Shown here: positions 49,330-58,318 of the stretch, one piece after another
Position numbering within the stretch: position 1 is the first letter of the stretch
Layout of the letters: the number at the start of each line of letters is the position of its first letter
Source: Bordetella petrii
Lineage (GTDB): Bacteria > Pseudomonadota > Gammaproteobacteria > Burkholderiales > Burkholderiaceae_B
Assembly (NCBI GenBank): GCA_017745595.1
Contig: WMBV01000003.1
Location: 62,001-126,000 of the forward strand
DNA length: 64,000 nucleotides
Direction of reading: 5' to 3'
Position numbers and translations under genes: made by a program
The notes under the pieces: model-generated
Database searches by the model: none
Told to the model about the DNA's origin: nothing
Seen by the model: only the letters and a program-made list of their open reading frames with translations

Positions 49330-50001
49330 ATGATCGGCTTCGAAATCCATTCCCGCCAGCGCGCGGTCAGCGCCGCGCTGGTCGAACAGTTCCGCCAGGT
49401 TCCCGTCGCCAACGTCAGCGACTGCATGTCGCGCATGACAGCCGGCGGCGCGCGGCTGCGGCCCATGCACGATGGCAGCGTGCTGGCGGGGCCGGCGCTG
49501 ACGGTGCGCTGCCGGCCCGGCGACAACCTGCTGGTGCACAAGGCGCTGGACCTGGCCGCGCCCGGCGACGTGATCGTGGTGGACGCCGGCGGCGACCTCA
49601 CCAACGCCATCATCGGCGAAATCATGACCACGTACGCGGCCTCGCGCGGCATTGCCGGCATCGTCATCAACGGCGCCATCCGCGACTCGGGCACGATACG
49701 CCGCAACCCGTTCCCGGTATACGCGGCCGGCATCACGCACCGCGGCCCCTACAAAGACGGGCCGGGCGAAATCAACTGTGTCGTCGCGCTCGATGGCATG
49801 ACGATCGCGCCGGGCGATCTCATCCTGGGCGACGAAGACGGCCTGCTGTGCGTGCCCTACGACCAGGCCGAAGCGCTGTACCGCGAGGCGGCGGCCAAGC
49901 ACGCGGCCGAAGAGCAGACCCTGGCGCAGATCGCCGCCGGCAAGCTCGACACGTCATGGATAGACGCCCGCCTGCGCGCGCAAGGCTGCGTCACCGAATG
50001 A
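49330..50001 (+). CDS. RraA-like / HMG-CHA aldolase family protein
   Basis: 223 residues; ATG at 49330 follows CTAGGAGCGCCGCA. Core motifs: NVSDCMSRMTAGGARLRPMH, AGPALTVRCRPGDNLLVHKA and the metal/carboxylate site VINGAIRDSGTIRR. Closest by eye to 4-carboxy-4-hydroxy-2-oxoadipate aldolase/oxaloacetate decarboxylase types, which cleave or decarboxylate 2-oxo acids. Clearly distinct from the copy at 12793. Coupled to the next gene by ATGA. Confidence 0.85.
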   Translation: MIGFEIHSRQRAVSAALVEQFRQVPVANVSDCMSRMTAGGARLRPMHDGSVLAGPALTVRCRPGDNLLVHKALDLAAPGDVIVVDAGGDLTNAIIGEIMTTYAASRGIAGIVINGAIRDSGTIRRNPFPVYAAGITHRGPYKDGPGEINCVVALDGMTIAPGDLILGDEDGLLCVPYDQAEALYREAAAKHAAEEQTLAQIAAGKLDTSWIDARLRAQGCVTE

Positions 50002-51065
50002 GCCCGCAGCCCGCCCGCTTGCCCGGCGCCCGCCTGTGCGTCGCGCGCCTCGATCTGTGGATCGACCCCGTGTTCGACCAGGCCATCGGGCAGGCCGCCG
50101 GGCTGGACCTGGCCGTGCTGCCCCTGGCCGCCGACACGCCCGCCACCTGGGCGGGGCTGGCTCGGGCGCATGCCTATCACGTGTCGCCGGCCAAAGACGA
50201 ATTGCCGCGCTGCTGGTGGGTGTCCCAGGCGCTGCTGGCGCGCTGCCCGAACTTGCTGTGCGTGTCGGCGGGCGGGGCGGGCTACGACACCATCGACGTG
50301 GCGACCTGCACGCGGGCCGGCGTGGCGGTCGTGAACCAGGCGGGCGCCAATGCCGCGTCGGTGGCCGAAATGACGTATGCGTTGCTGCTGGCGCTGGTCA
50401 AGCGGCTGGACGAATCGGGTGCCGCGCTGCGCGCCGGCGCCGCCGCCCGGCGCGAGGCCCTGATGGGCCGCGAAATCGACGGACGGGTGCTGGGCCTGAT
50501 CGGCATAGGCGCCATCGGCCGCCGGGTCGCGCGCATTGCCGCCGGCTTCGGCATGCGGGTCATCGCGTGCGATCCGCTGCTGGCGCCGCAAGAAATACGC
50601 GCGCGCGGCGCCGAGCCCGCCGCGTTCGACGAACTGCTGCGGCAGGCCGACGTCGTCAGCCTGCATTGCCCCCTGGATGCCGCCACGCGCGGCCTGATGG
50701 ACGCCGCCGCCTTCGCGCGCATGAAGCCGGGCAGCCTGTTCGTGTCGACGGCGCGCGGCGGCATCCACGACGAAGCGGCGCTGCGGCAGGCGCTGGCAAG
50801 CGGCCACCTGGCCGGCGCGGGCCTGGACGTGTGGCAGGCCGAGCCGCCGCCGGCCACGCACCCGTTATTGCAGCGCCACGACGTGGTGGCCACGTTTCAT
50901 ACCGGGGGCGTCACGCACGAAGGCCGCCGCAAGGTGGCGCGGGGGTCGGCCAGCCAGATCGCCGCCATGCTGGCGGGCGAACGGCCGCCGCGGCTGCTGA
51001 ACCCCGAAGTATGGCCGCACGTGTTGCAGCGGCTGGCGCGGGCCGGCACCGCCTTGGCGGCCTGA
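49998..51065 (+). CDS. D-isomer-specific 2-hydroxyacid dehydrogenase
   Basis: 355 residues from the ATG at 49998, which overlaps the previous stop. Cofactor domain LGLIGIGAIGRRVARIAAGF, catalytic Arg in VSTARGGIHDEAAL and His in VVATFHTGGVTHEG. It interconverts a D-2-hydroxy acid and a 2-oxo acid with NAD(P). The N-terminal substrate domain includes HVSPAKDELPRCWWVSQALL. With an aldolase or decarboxylase next to it, the cluster may process a hydroxy-dicarboxylate. Convergent with the FCD regulator. Confidence 0.9.
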   Translation: MSPQPARLPGARLCVARLDLWIDPVFDQAIGQAAGLDLAVLPLAADTPATWAGLARAHAYHVSPAKDELPRCWWVSQALLARCPNLLCVSAGGAGYDTIDVATCTRAGVAVVNQAGANAASVAEMTYALLLALVKRLDESGAALRAGAAARREALMGREIDGRVLGLIGIGAIGRRVARIAAGFGMRVIACDPLLAPQEIRARGAEPAAFDELLRQADVVSLHCPLDAATRGLMDAAAFARMKPGSLFVSTARGGIHDEAALRQALASGHLAGAGLDVWQAEPPPATHPLLQRHDVVATFHTGGVTHEGRRKVARGSASQIAAMLAGERPPRLLNPEVWPHVLQRLARAGTALAA

Positions 51066-51078
51066 GCCGCGGGCGGGT

Positions 51079-51741
51079 TCAGCGCGCGCCGGCCGGTGCC
51101 GGCCGGCGCTGCTCGCGAAACAGGCGGTGGGTGGCGGACAGGTGGAAGCGCATCGCGGTTTCGGCGAAATCCGCGTCGCGGGCACGCAGGGCCGCCACGA
51201 TCTGCCGGTGCTGTTCGACGCTGCGCAGCATGTCGTCGCGGCTGTAGAAATAGAACGAGCCGATGATGATCGGCATGTCGAGCAGGTTTTCGACCAGCGA
51301 GCGCACGCGCGCCGATTGCGCGGCCGCGAGCAGCGCGTGGTGGAAGCGGTTGTTGTAATGCTGGACCTGCGCGACGTGTTCGGCGTCGTCGGACTGCACC
51401 GCGCGCAGCATTTGTTCGTTGATGTGTTCGAGTTCGTCGATCTGTTCGGTGCTGGCGCGGCTGGCCGCCGCCCGCGCGGCGTAGGGCTCGAGCAGCAGGC
51501 GCAATTCGAAGGCCTCGGTGATGTCGCGGTCCAGCCAGCCCAGCACCACGGCGCCGCGCCGGCCTTCGCGCCCCACCAGGCCGTCTTCGACCAGGCGTTC
51601 GATGGCGCCGCGCACCGGCGTGCGGCTGACGGCCAGTTCGGATGCGATGTGTTCTTCGCGCAGCCGTTCGCCGGGCAGAAATGCGCCCGACATCAGGCGC
51701 CGGCGCAGTTCGGCGTATACCAGGTCGCGCGCGCTAGGCAT
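51079..51741 (-). CDS. GntR-family regulator, FCD subfamily
   Basis: 220 residues. N-terminal wHTH (YAELRRRLMSGAFLPGERLR, IASELAVSRTPVRGAIERLV) and C-terminal FCD domain (EAFELRLLLEPYAARAAASR, HYNNRFHHALLAAAQ with metal His residues, MRFHLSATHRLF). It is convergent with and directly beside the 47.4-51.1 kb cluster, its likely target. Confidence 0.9.
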   Translation of the reverse strand: MPSARDLVYAELRRRLMSGAFLPGERLREEHIASELAVSRTPVRGAIERLVEDGLVGREGRRGAVVLGWLDRDITEAFELRLLLEPYAARAAASRASTEQIDELEHINEQMLRAVQSDDAEHVAQVQHYNNRFHHALLAAAQSARVRSLVENLLDMPIIIGSFYFYSRDDMLRSVEQHRQIVAALRARDADFAETAMRFHLSATHRLFREQRRPAPAGAR

Positions 51742-51814
51742 GAATGATGGATCCCCGCGTCAGGTTCATATCGGTGTGGCGATTATGGCGCGCGCGGGCC
51801 GTCCGCTCAATGAC

Positions 51815-53833
51815 CTACCCCTGTTGTCTCACGAAATCGATGAAGTAGGGGGCCAGCAATTCGTTCCCGTATCCGCTCAAGTGGTCTGCATCGAAGAACA
51901 GCGGATGCCCCTGGCGGTAGGCGCTGCATTCGGCGCCGGCCGGGCACAAGATGGGGAAGGGATCCCAGATGCGCATTCCCGGCACGGCCCGGGCCAGTTC
52001 GTTCAAGGCATCGACCACCGGTTTGCGCATGGCCTCAAGTTCCGCCCTGTCCATCAGGGATCCGCCCTCGCAGACGGGGTTGCTCTGGTTATAGCCTTCG
52101 GCGCAGCGGAAGGGCGGCGCCCGGAAAATCGGCTTGGGCGCATCGACGATGACCTTGGCGCCCTTGGCATGGAACTGGGCCAGCATCGATTTGGCACCGG
52201 CCACGGCCTGCTGCCTGCCCTGCACGGCCCGCTGGCCGAACATTTCGTTCCATGCCTTGTCGTCGGGAAAACGCGCCCATTGGTCGGCGAATCGCGGCAG
52301 GCGCAGCGATGCCAGGAATACGATGTCGCCCGGCTGGAGCTTGGCCAGCATGTCTTCGACAGCCGCCTTCGCACCGGACAGGCACGGTTCGTTCTGCTCT
52401 CGCCACGGTTGCAGGCTCATGAACGGGCAGCCCGCATTGCCGTACAGGACGACCTGCCCGCCGGTTTGCAGGACATAGCGCTTGTACATGGCCTCGTAGG
52501 CCACGGAATGCGAGTCTCCGATGACGTACAGGCGCGGACCGGAGGCCGGCGTGTCGCAGCCGATGCGCTTATAGGTGAGGTAGGCGCCGGTGCTAAGCGG
52601 CGTATTCGTGATCTCGAGCCGGCAGTCGGGATGCGCCGCGTCGGTGCCGCTGCCGTAGGGATACCATTCCGCGGCGTGGCGGGTCACCGTGCTGGCCGAC
52701 AGTACGGGCTGTGCCGCGGTGATCTGGGTGGCGAGCCATGCGGATGCGCCGACGCAGGCCAGCCCGACGCCGACAATGACCATGCGTGGCGCCCGGCGCG
52801 CGGCCGGCAGGCGGCGGAATGGCGTTTCGACGAAATAATACGATGCCACCGCCAGCGCGAAGGCCAACGCCAGGCCCAGTGCGCGATATCCCGGCGATTC
52901 GAGGCCGACCGTCCAGCGGAACAGGACGAATACGGGCCAGTGCCACAGGTACAGCGAATACGAGATCTTGCCCACGAACAGCACCGGCGCGCTGCCCAGT
53001 ATTCGCATGATGGGGTTATTGCTGCCTTTGCCGTGCAGGAAACCCAGCAAGCCCAGTGTGCCGATGACGGCGGGAAAGCTGCCCGGGAAAGGGAAGGTGG
53101 CGGGCGACGCCGTCGCAAAGCCATAGGCGATGAGCACGAGCGACGCGACGGCCCCGGCCATGAACCAGCGCGGCGACGGTTGTTCCGCGATATCGAAGCG
53201 CTTTCCCGCCAGCGTCATGAACTGGTACAGGAGTACGCCCGCGGCCAACTGCCAGAAACGGCTGGTGATCATGTAGAAGGCGGCGGTTTTGTTGACCTGG
53301 CCCAGCCACGCGGAATGCACGATCGAGGCGCCGAAGGCCACGGCAAACAGCGCCACCGCCATCGTGCGCCACTTGCCCCGAAAACTCCACGCCACGAAGA
53401 GCAGCGGGAATATGAAGTAAAACTGCTCTTCGACGCCCAGCGACCAGGTATGGGTGAACGGGTTGAATTCCGCGACCGGCGAGAAATAATCGTTGTTGGT
53501 CTGGGCAAGAATGAAGTTGCTCAGGCCGAAGAACGCGAACAGCCCCGTGCGCTGAATGCCGTCGCTCAGCCAGGCGGTGGGGATCAGTATGGTCGAGGCG
53601 GCCGTCGTCGCCAGCAGGCAGACGAGCAGGGCCGGGCCGATGCGCTGCAAGCGGCGCGCATAGAAATACGGAACGAACTTGAGCAGCCCGACGCGGTCGA
53701 GCGAGCCGACCGATGCGCTGACGATGAAACCCGAGATCACGAAGAAGATGTCGACCCCGGCGAAACCGCCCGGAAGCCAGGCGGCATTCAGGTGATACAC
53801 CACCACGGACAGGACCGCTATGGCGCAGGGCAT
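51815..53833 (-). CDS. OafA/YrhL-type acyltransferase with C-terminal SGNH domain; N-terminus apparently frameshifted
   Basis: 672 residues in the frame from 53833: Acyltransferase 3 membrane domain (about ten helices, GFAGVDIFFVISGFIVSASV, SLGVEEQFYFIFPLLFV) and a periplasmic SGNH domain (YVIGDSHSVAYEAMYKRYV; DADHLSGYGNELL). The family O-acetylates cell-surface glycans. In the adjacent frame, ATG at 53873 gives MQLTKKLAYFPHVDALR, the expected N-terminus; the family sequence then continues AIAVLSVVVYHL, but only in the other frame. The junction (CTGCGCCATAGCG on the minus strand) would be in frame with two more bases, GC. Either a 2-bp contraction, a sequencing error, or use of the ATG at 53833, which lacks a ribosome site. 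Confidence 0.85.
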   Translation of the reverse strand: MPCAIAVLSVVVYHLNAAWLPGGFAGVDIFFVISGFIVSASVGSLDRVGLLKFVPYFYARRLQRIGPALLVCLLATTAASTILIPTAWLSDGIQRTGLFAFFGLSNFILAQTNNDYFSPVAEFNPFTHTWSLGVEEQFYFIFPLLFVAWSFRGKWRTMAVALFAVAFGASIVHSAWLGQVNKTAAFYMITSRFWQLAAGVLLYQFMTLAGKRFDIAEQPSPRWFMAGAVASLVLIAYGFATASPATFPFPGSFPAVIGTLGLLGFLHGKGSNNPIMRILGSAPVLFVGKISYSLYLWHWPVFVLFRWTVGLESPGYRALGLALAFALAVASYYFVETPFRRLPAARRAPRMVIVGVGLACVGASAWLATQITAAQPVLSASTVTRHAAEWYPYGSGTDAAHPDCRLEITNTPLSTGAYLTYKRIGCDTPASGPRLYVIGDSHSVAYEAMYKRYVLQTGGQVVLYGNAGCPFMSLQPWREQNEPCLSGAKAAVEDMLAKLQPGDIVFLASLRLPRFADQWARFPDDKAWNEMFGQRAVQGRQQAVAGAKSMLAQFHAKGAKVIVDAPKPIFRAPPFRCAEGYNQSNPVCEGGSLMDRAELEAMRKPVVDALNELARAVPGMRIWDPFPILCPAGAECSAYRQGHPLFFDADHLSGYGNELLAPYFIDFVRQQG

Positions 53834-53873
53834 CGACGTGCGGGAAATAGGCTAGTTTTTTCGTGAGCTGCAT

Positions 53874-54138
53874 GGGTGTGGAAATGGGTCGGCCTGCACG
53901 CTGCAGGGCGCTTGCCTGGCGACTGGACGGTACCGGTCAAGTGTCGGGAATGTAATGCGAAGCGGCGCCAAAGTGTATCGCGATGGCACCATGGCGTGCT
54001 TAGCAGGGGCTCGAGGGGGGCGACGGGCGTCGCCGGAGATGGGTGAATGGCCTTTTGCCGCCAGAGTTTTCTATTTCGGCGGCGGCAAGATCAGCCGTTC
54101 ACCCCCCAAGCCTGTCGGCCGGCGGGCGCGGCCGATGT
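53874..54138. other. 265-bp gap with no supported gene
   Basis: A 64-codon open frame (53955-54149) has no recognisable content and overlaps the 3' end of the biotin carrier gene. No repeat of the palindromic family and no convincing terminator were seen. Confidence 0.4.
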
Positions 54139-54360
54139 TCAGGTGGTGATGACCGCGACGGTCTGGCCTTCTTGCACGGCCTCGCCTTCCTGGACCAGGA
54201 TCTCGGCCACCTTGCCCGCGTCCGTGGCCACCACGGGGATTTCCATTTTCATCGATTCGACCAGAATGATGACATCGTCGGGCTCTACCGCCGTGCCGGG
54301 CGCGGCCTCGATTTTCCAGATGGTACCGGTGACCTCGGCCACCACGTTTACGCGTCCCAT
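54139..54360 (-). CDS. Biotin/lipoyl attachment domain protein (biotin carboxyl carrier-like)
   Basis: 73 residues, one stand-alone biotinyl domain with ILVESMKMEIPVVATDAG (biotinylated Lys) and hairpin repeats. AGGAGAACCCGCA lies before the ATG. It is the last gene of the unit CaiB, carboxyltransferase, Bug, carrier. A biotin carboxylase is not encoded nearby, so the carrier must be charged by one elsewhere or serve a decarboxylase. Confidence 0.92.
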   Translation of the reverse strand: MGRVNVVAEVTGTIWKIEAAPGTAVEPDDVIILVESMKMEIPVVATDAGKVAEILVQEGEAVQEGQTVAVITT

Positions 54361-54401
54361 TGCGGGTTCTCCTTTGTGTGATTGATCAGGGTTGCCTGCC
54401 C

Positions 54402-55391
54402 TCAGGGCTTGGCCAGGTTCAGGTCCAGCAGCAGCTTGCGGGTGGACGCGTACTCGGCATCCAGCACCTGCTGCATGACGTCGTGCCTGGCGAAGCGCGG
54501 CCGCCACAGCTGGGTTTTCAGGAAATCTTGCCATTCCTGGCTGGCGGTAACCTTGGCGAAGGCGTTTTCCCAGAACTCCAGTTGCTCGGGGCTCATGTTC
54601 TTGGGACCCAGCACGCCCTGCACCGACGTGGATACCGCGTCGATGCCCTGTTCTTTCCAGGTGGGCACCTCGGCCAGCGGCTCGGGCAGGCGCTCGGCCG
54701 TGCTGACGGCCAGCAGGCGGATGGTGCCCGCCTTGTATTGCGCCAACACGTTGGGCGACGTGGCCGACACCACGTCCACGTGCCCGCCCAGCAGCGCCGT
54801 AATGGATTCGCCCGACGACTTGTACGGCACCATCACCAGCTTGGTGATGTCCACGCCGGCCTTTTGCAGCGGCTTGGCGATGGCCAGGTGGATGTGGTTG
54901 CCCACCGAGGTCGCCACCGCGATCGACAGCGAGTCGGGTTTTTTCTTCAGCTGCGCGACCAGGTCGTGCACGTTCTTGATGGGCGAGTCGGCGCGTACCG
55001 CCACCAGCATGGATTCTTCGAGCAGCAGGGCGATGGGCGTCATCTGGTCGTAGGACAGCGAATCGGGATGCAGCACGCGGGCGCTGATCATGCCGGTGGT
55101 GAAGGTGCCCAGCCAATGGGAATCGCCCTCGTGGGCGCGCAGGGTCTGCAGGCCGACCGCGCCGCTGCCGCCCGGCTTGTTGGTAATGACCAGCGTCTGG
55201 TCCAGCACCTTCTGTTGTTCTAGCAGGCGCTGCAGTTCGCGCGCGGCGGTGTCCAGGGCCGCGCCGGGCCCGGCGGGCACGACGAATTCAATGCTGTGCT
55301 GCGGTTTCCATGTTTGTGCGTGCGCGGGCCACCCGAAGGTTGCCGCCACGAATGCCACCCAGACCATCAAGCTGCGAAATGAAGCGTTCAT
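54402..55391 (-). CDS. Tripartite tricarboxylate (Bug/TctC) family periplasmic receptor
   Basis: 329 residues. Signal peptide SLMVWVAFVAATFGWPAHAQ, then IEFVVPAGPGAALDTAAREL and VITNKPGGSGAVGLQTLRAH. The glycine loop AGPGAA deviates from PPGG, as in other receptors linked to carboxylase operons. Between carboxyltransferase and biotin carrier genes. Confidence 0.92.
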   Translation of the reverse strand: MNASFRSLMVWVAFVAATFGWPAHAQTWKPQHSIEFVVPAGPGAALDTAARELQRLLEQQKVLDQTLVITNKPGGSGAVGLQTLRAHEGDSHWLGTFTTGMISARVLHPDSLSYDQMTPIALLLEESMLVAVRADSPIKNVHDLVAQLKKKPDSLSIAVATSVGNHIHLAIAKPLQKAGVDITKLVMVPYKSSGESITALLGGHVDVVSATSPNVLAQYKAGTIRLLAVSTAERLPEPLAEVPTWKEQGIDAVSTSVQGVLGPKNMSPEQLEFWENAFAKVTASQEWQDFLKTQLWRPRFARHDVMQQVLDAEYASTRKLLLDLNLAKP

Positions 55392-55511
55392 CGTCGTGTC
55401 TCCTTGGGGACCAGCCCGGGGCAGGTGGAGTCCTGGGTGCCGGCAGGTCCGTCTTTTTAGAAAACCGCAATCTGCTGCATGAAACGAGGCAATCGCCAGC
55501 GTGTTGGTGCT

Positions 55512-57065
55512 TTAGCGTGCCTGCAGGACTACCCATGCATCTTCGACCCAGTCGCACAGCACGTCGCGTGTTTCGCGCGGGTCGATCACGTCGAGCATGC
55601 CGAATTTCTCGGCCGTGCGGAATGGCGAGGCGATGCGGTGGTAATAGGCTTCCAGCCGCGCCTGCTCGGCGGCCGGGTCCTCGGCGGCGGCAATGTCGTT
55701 GCGGTGCGCCGCCGCCACGCCGCCTTCGATCGGTATCGACCCCCAGCGCGCCGAGGGCCAGGCAAACCGGTGGTTCAGCTGGGGAAAATGCTTGGGCGCA
55801 TGCAGGCCGCCCGCCATGCCGAAGGCGCGTCGCATGATGATGGATACCCATGGGATCTCGGCCTTTTCGATGGCGGTCAGCACCCGCACGGCGCCCAGCA
55901 GCGTGCCGCTGAGTTCGGCCTCGGGGCCGGTGGCATTGCCGGGCTGGTCTACCAGGTGCACCACGGGCAGGTTGAAGGTCTGGCACAGTTTGACGTGGCG
56001 CTCGATCTTCCAGGCCGATGTGGTGGTCATGGCGCCGCCCGAGATGCGCGGGTCGCTGCACAGCACGCCCACCGGGTAGCCGTTCAGGCGCGCCAGCGCG
56101 GTGATGGTCGACCCGCCCTGGTAGCGGCCGATTTCGAACAGGCTGTCGCGGTCGAACACGGCGGCCAGGATTTTGCGCGGGTCGTATACCTTGCGGCGGT
56201 CTTTGGGAATGGCGTCTTTCAGCCAGTCGTCGGCGCGGGCCGGCGGGTCGTCGCAGGCGGTGCGTTCGGCCATCAGGCCGGCATGGCGCGGCAGGTACGA
56301 CAAGAAGCGGCGCACCTGCGCGAAGGCATCGGCCTCGCTGGTGGCTTCGTTGTGCACCAGCGCGCTGCGGCGATGCACCTGGTAGCCGCCCAGTTCGTTC
56401 TTGTCGATGTCGATGCCGTAGGCCTGCTTCACCACCGGTGGCCCGGCGGCGAAAACCTGCGCCTGGTCGCGCACCATGACCGAGAAATGCGACATCAGCA
56501 CCTTGATGGCGCCCAGCCCGGCGCAGGCGCCGAGCGCCACGCCCACCACCGGCACGGCATCGAGCAGCGGCACCACCGGCCAGTTGGGGTAGCCCGGAAT
56601 CTTGCTGCTGCCTTGCTGCTCCAGCAGCTTGACGCTGCCGCCGGCGGTGTCCACCAGCCGCACCAGCGGCATTTTCAGGTCCAGCGCCATGCGTTCGGCG
56701 TAGATCCATTTGTCGGAAATCGTGGCTTCCGACGAACCCGCGCGCAAGGTGTAGTCGTCGGCCGAGATCATGGCCTTGCGGCCTTCGATGCGGCCCGAGC
56801 CGATGATGGCGTTGACCGGCGACAGGGACTGAAAGAAGCCTTCGGCATCGTAGCGGCCCTTGCCGGCGATGCGCCCCAGTTCGCGGAAGGTGCCGGTGTC
56901 GCACAGCTGCGCGATGCGTTCGCGCACGTTGAGCCGGCCGCGCGCCCGGTGCTTGGCCAGGGCCTCGGGGCCGCCCATGGCGGCGGCCTGCTCGCGCCGC
57001 AGGGCCAGTTCTTGCCGTTCTGCTTCCCAATCTTGGACGGCGGGGGCGCCGCGCGTATCTTCCAT
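55512..57065 (-). CDS. Acyl-CoA carboxyltransferase (propionyl/methylcrotonyl-CoA carboxylase beta-like)
   Basis: 517 residues, complete fused N- and C-lobe carboxyltransferase. N-terminal GRLNVRERIAQLCDTGTFRE, VNAIIGSGRIEGRKAMISADD, the oxyanion-hole regions VDTAGGSVKLLEQQG and LVDQPGNATGPEAELSG, and IIMRRAFGMAGG. It transfers CO2 between carboxybiotin and an acyl-CoA. GGAGACCAGGC precedes the ATG at 57065. Its partner carrier is at 54139, but no biotin carboxylase is present. It may be a carboxylase using a remote AccC, or a decarboxylase. Confidence 0.9.
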   Translation of the reverse strand: MEDTRGAPAVQDWEAERQELALRREQAAAMGGPEALAKHRARGRLNVRERIAQLCDTGTFRELGRIAGKGRYDAEGFFQSLSPVNAIIGSGRIEGRKAMISADDYTLRAGSSEATISDKWIYAERMALDLKMPLVRLVDTAGGSVKLLEQQGSSKIPGYPNWPVVPLLDAVPVVGVALGACAGLGAIKVLMSHFSVMVRDQAQVFAAGPPVVKQAYGIDIDKNELGGYQVHRRSALVHNEATSEADAFAQVRRFLSYLPRHAGLMAERTACDDPPARADDWLKDAIPKDRRKVYDPRKILAAVFDRDSLFEIGRYQGGSTITALARLNGYPVGVLCSDPRISGGAMTTTSAWKIERHVKLCQTFNLPVVHLVDQPGNATGPEAELSGTLLGAVRVLTAIEKAEIPWVSIIMRRAFGMAGGLHAPKHFPQLNHRFAWPSARWGSIPIEGGVAAAHRNDIAAAEDPAAEQARLEAYYHRIASPFRTAEKFGMLDVIDPRETRDVLCDWVEDAWVVLQAR

Positions 57066-57103
57066 GCCTGGTCTCCGGTGGGGCCTGCGCCCTGGGGGGC
57101 GTT

Positions 57104-58318
57104 CTAGGGGTGGGTCTTGATGAGGTTCTGCGCCTGCAGCGCCTGGATTTGTTCGGGCGTCAGGCCCAGTTCCCGCAGCACGGCGTGGGTGTCGGCGCCC
57201 AGGTCCGGGCCGCTGTGGCGGATGTGCCCCGGCGTGCGCGACAGCCTGGGCACCACGCCGGCCTGGGTGGTGTGGCCCAGGGTGGGGTGCGGCACGCGCA
57301 CCAGCATGCCGCGTTCGGCGTAATGCGGGTCGTCGTAGATGTCGGCGATGGTGTAGATGCGCGAGGCGGGAATCGATTCGGCGATCAGCCGCTTTTCCAG
57401 CGGCTCGGCCTCGTGCTGGCGCGTCCAGTCGGCGATGATGGCGTCCAGCGCGGCCATGTTCTGGCGTTCGCCGCGCGCGCGGATGGTGGCAAAGCGCGGG
57501 TCGGTCAGCAGTTCGGGCTGCTCCATCACGTGCGCCAGCCGGCCGAAGATGATGTTGCTGTTGGCGGCGATCAGCACCCAGGCGCCGTCGGCGCTGGGAT
57601 ACAGGCTGTTGGGCGCCATGGTGGGCAGGTTGGGGCCCACGCGCTTGGGCACGAAACCCAGCTTCTCGAAAGCGGGCACGTACGGTTCCATCTGGGTGAA
57701 CGCGGTTTCGTACAGGGCCGCGTCCACTACCTGGCCCAGGCCGGTGCGGCCGCGTTCGTGGATGGCCATCAGGGCGCCGAAGGCCGCGTACACCGAGGTC
57801 AGGTAATCGGTGGTGGCCAGGGCCACGCGCGCCGGCGGGCGGTCGGGGTCGCCGGTCATGTGGCGCACGCCGCCGAAGGCCTCGCAGATGGCGCCATAGC
57901 CCGGCCGGCCAGCGTAGGGGCCGTCCTGGCCGTAGCCGCTGATGCGCACCATGACCAGGCCGGGATTGCTGGACGACAGGGTGTCGTAATCCAGGCCCAG
58001 CCGCTCCATGACGCCGGGACGGTTGTTTTCTACCAGGATGTCGGCCCGGTCGATCAGCGCGCGGGTGATGGCGCGACCCTGCTCGGATTTCAGGTCCAGC
58101 GACACCGAACGCTTGCCGCGCAGGATCGCGGCCGCGTACAGGGACACGTCGCCGACGTGCTTGCCCATCTGGCGCACGCCGTCGCCTTCCAGCGGTTCGA
58201 CTTTGGTGACTTCGGCGCCGAAATCGGCCAGCAGGCGGGCGCAGGCCGGGCCGGCGATGGTCGAGCAGATTTCCACCACTTTCAGGCCGGCCAGCGGGCC
58301 GGGCGAGGGCGCGTTCAT
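57104..58318 (-). CDS. CaiB/BaiF-family CoA-transferase
   Basis: 404 residues from the ATG at 58318, whose ATG overlaps the stop of the upstream FCD regulator. N-terminal AGLKVVEICSTIAGPACARL and FGAEVTKVEPLEGDG; the catalytic Asp is expected in ALATTDYLTSVYAAFG. It would activate the acid later handled by the carboxyltransferase. Second gene of the unit at 54.1-59.1 kb. Confidence 0.92.
   Translation of the reverse strand: MNAPSPGPLAGLKVVEICSTIAGPACARLLADFGAEVTKVEPLEGDGVRQMGKHVGDVSLYAAAILRGKRSVSLDLKSEQGRAITRALIDRADILVENNRPGVMERLGLDYDTLSSSNPGLVMVRISGYGQDGPYAGRPGYGAICEAFGGVRHMTGDPDRPPARVALATTDYLTSVYAAFGALMAIHERGRTGLGQVVDAALYETAFTQMEPYVPAFEKLGFVPKRVGPNLPTMAPNSLYPSADGAWVLIAANSNIIFGRLAHVMEQPELLTDPRFATIRARGERQNMAALDAIIADWTRQHEAEPLEKRLIAESIPASRIYTIADIYDDPHYAERGMLVRVPHPTLGHTTQAGVVPRLSRTPGHIRHSGPDLGADTHAVLRELGLTPEQIQALQAQNLIKTHP

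Noticed and set aside
53955-54149. 64-codon open frame between the acyltransferase and the biotin carrier gene
   Set aside because: No recognisable content, overlaps the carrier gene on the other strand, and no convincing ribosome site.
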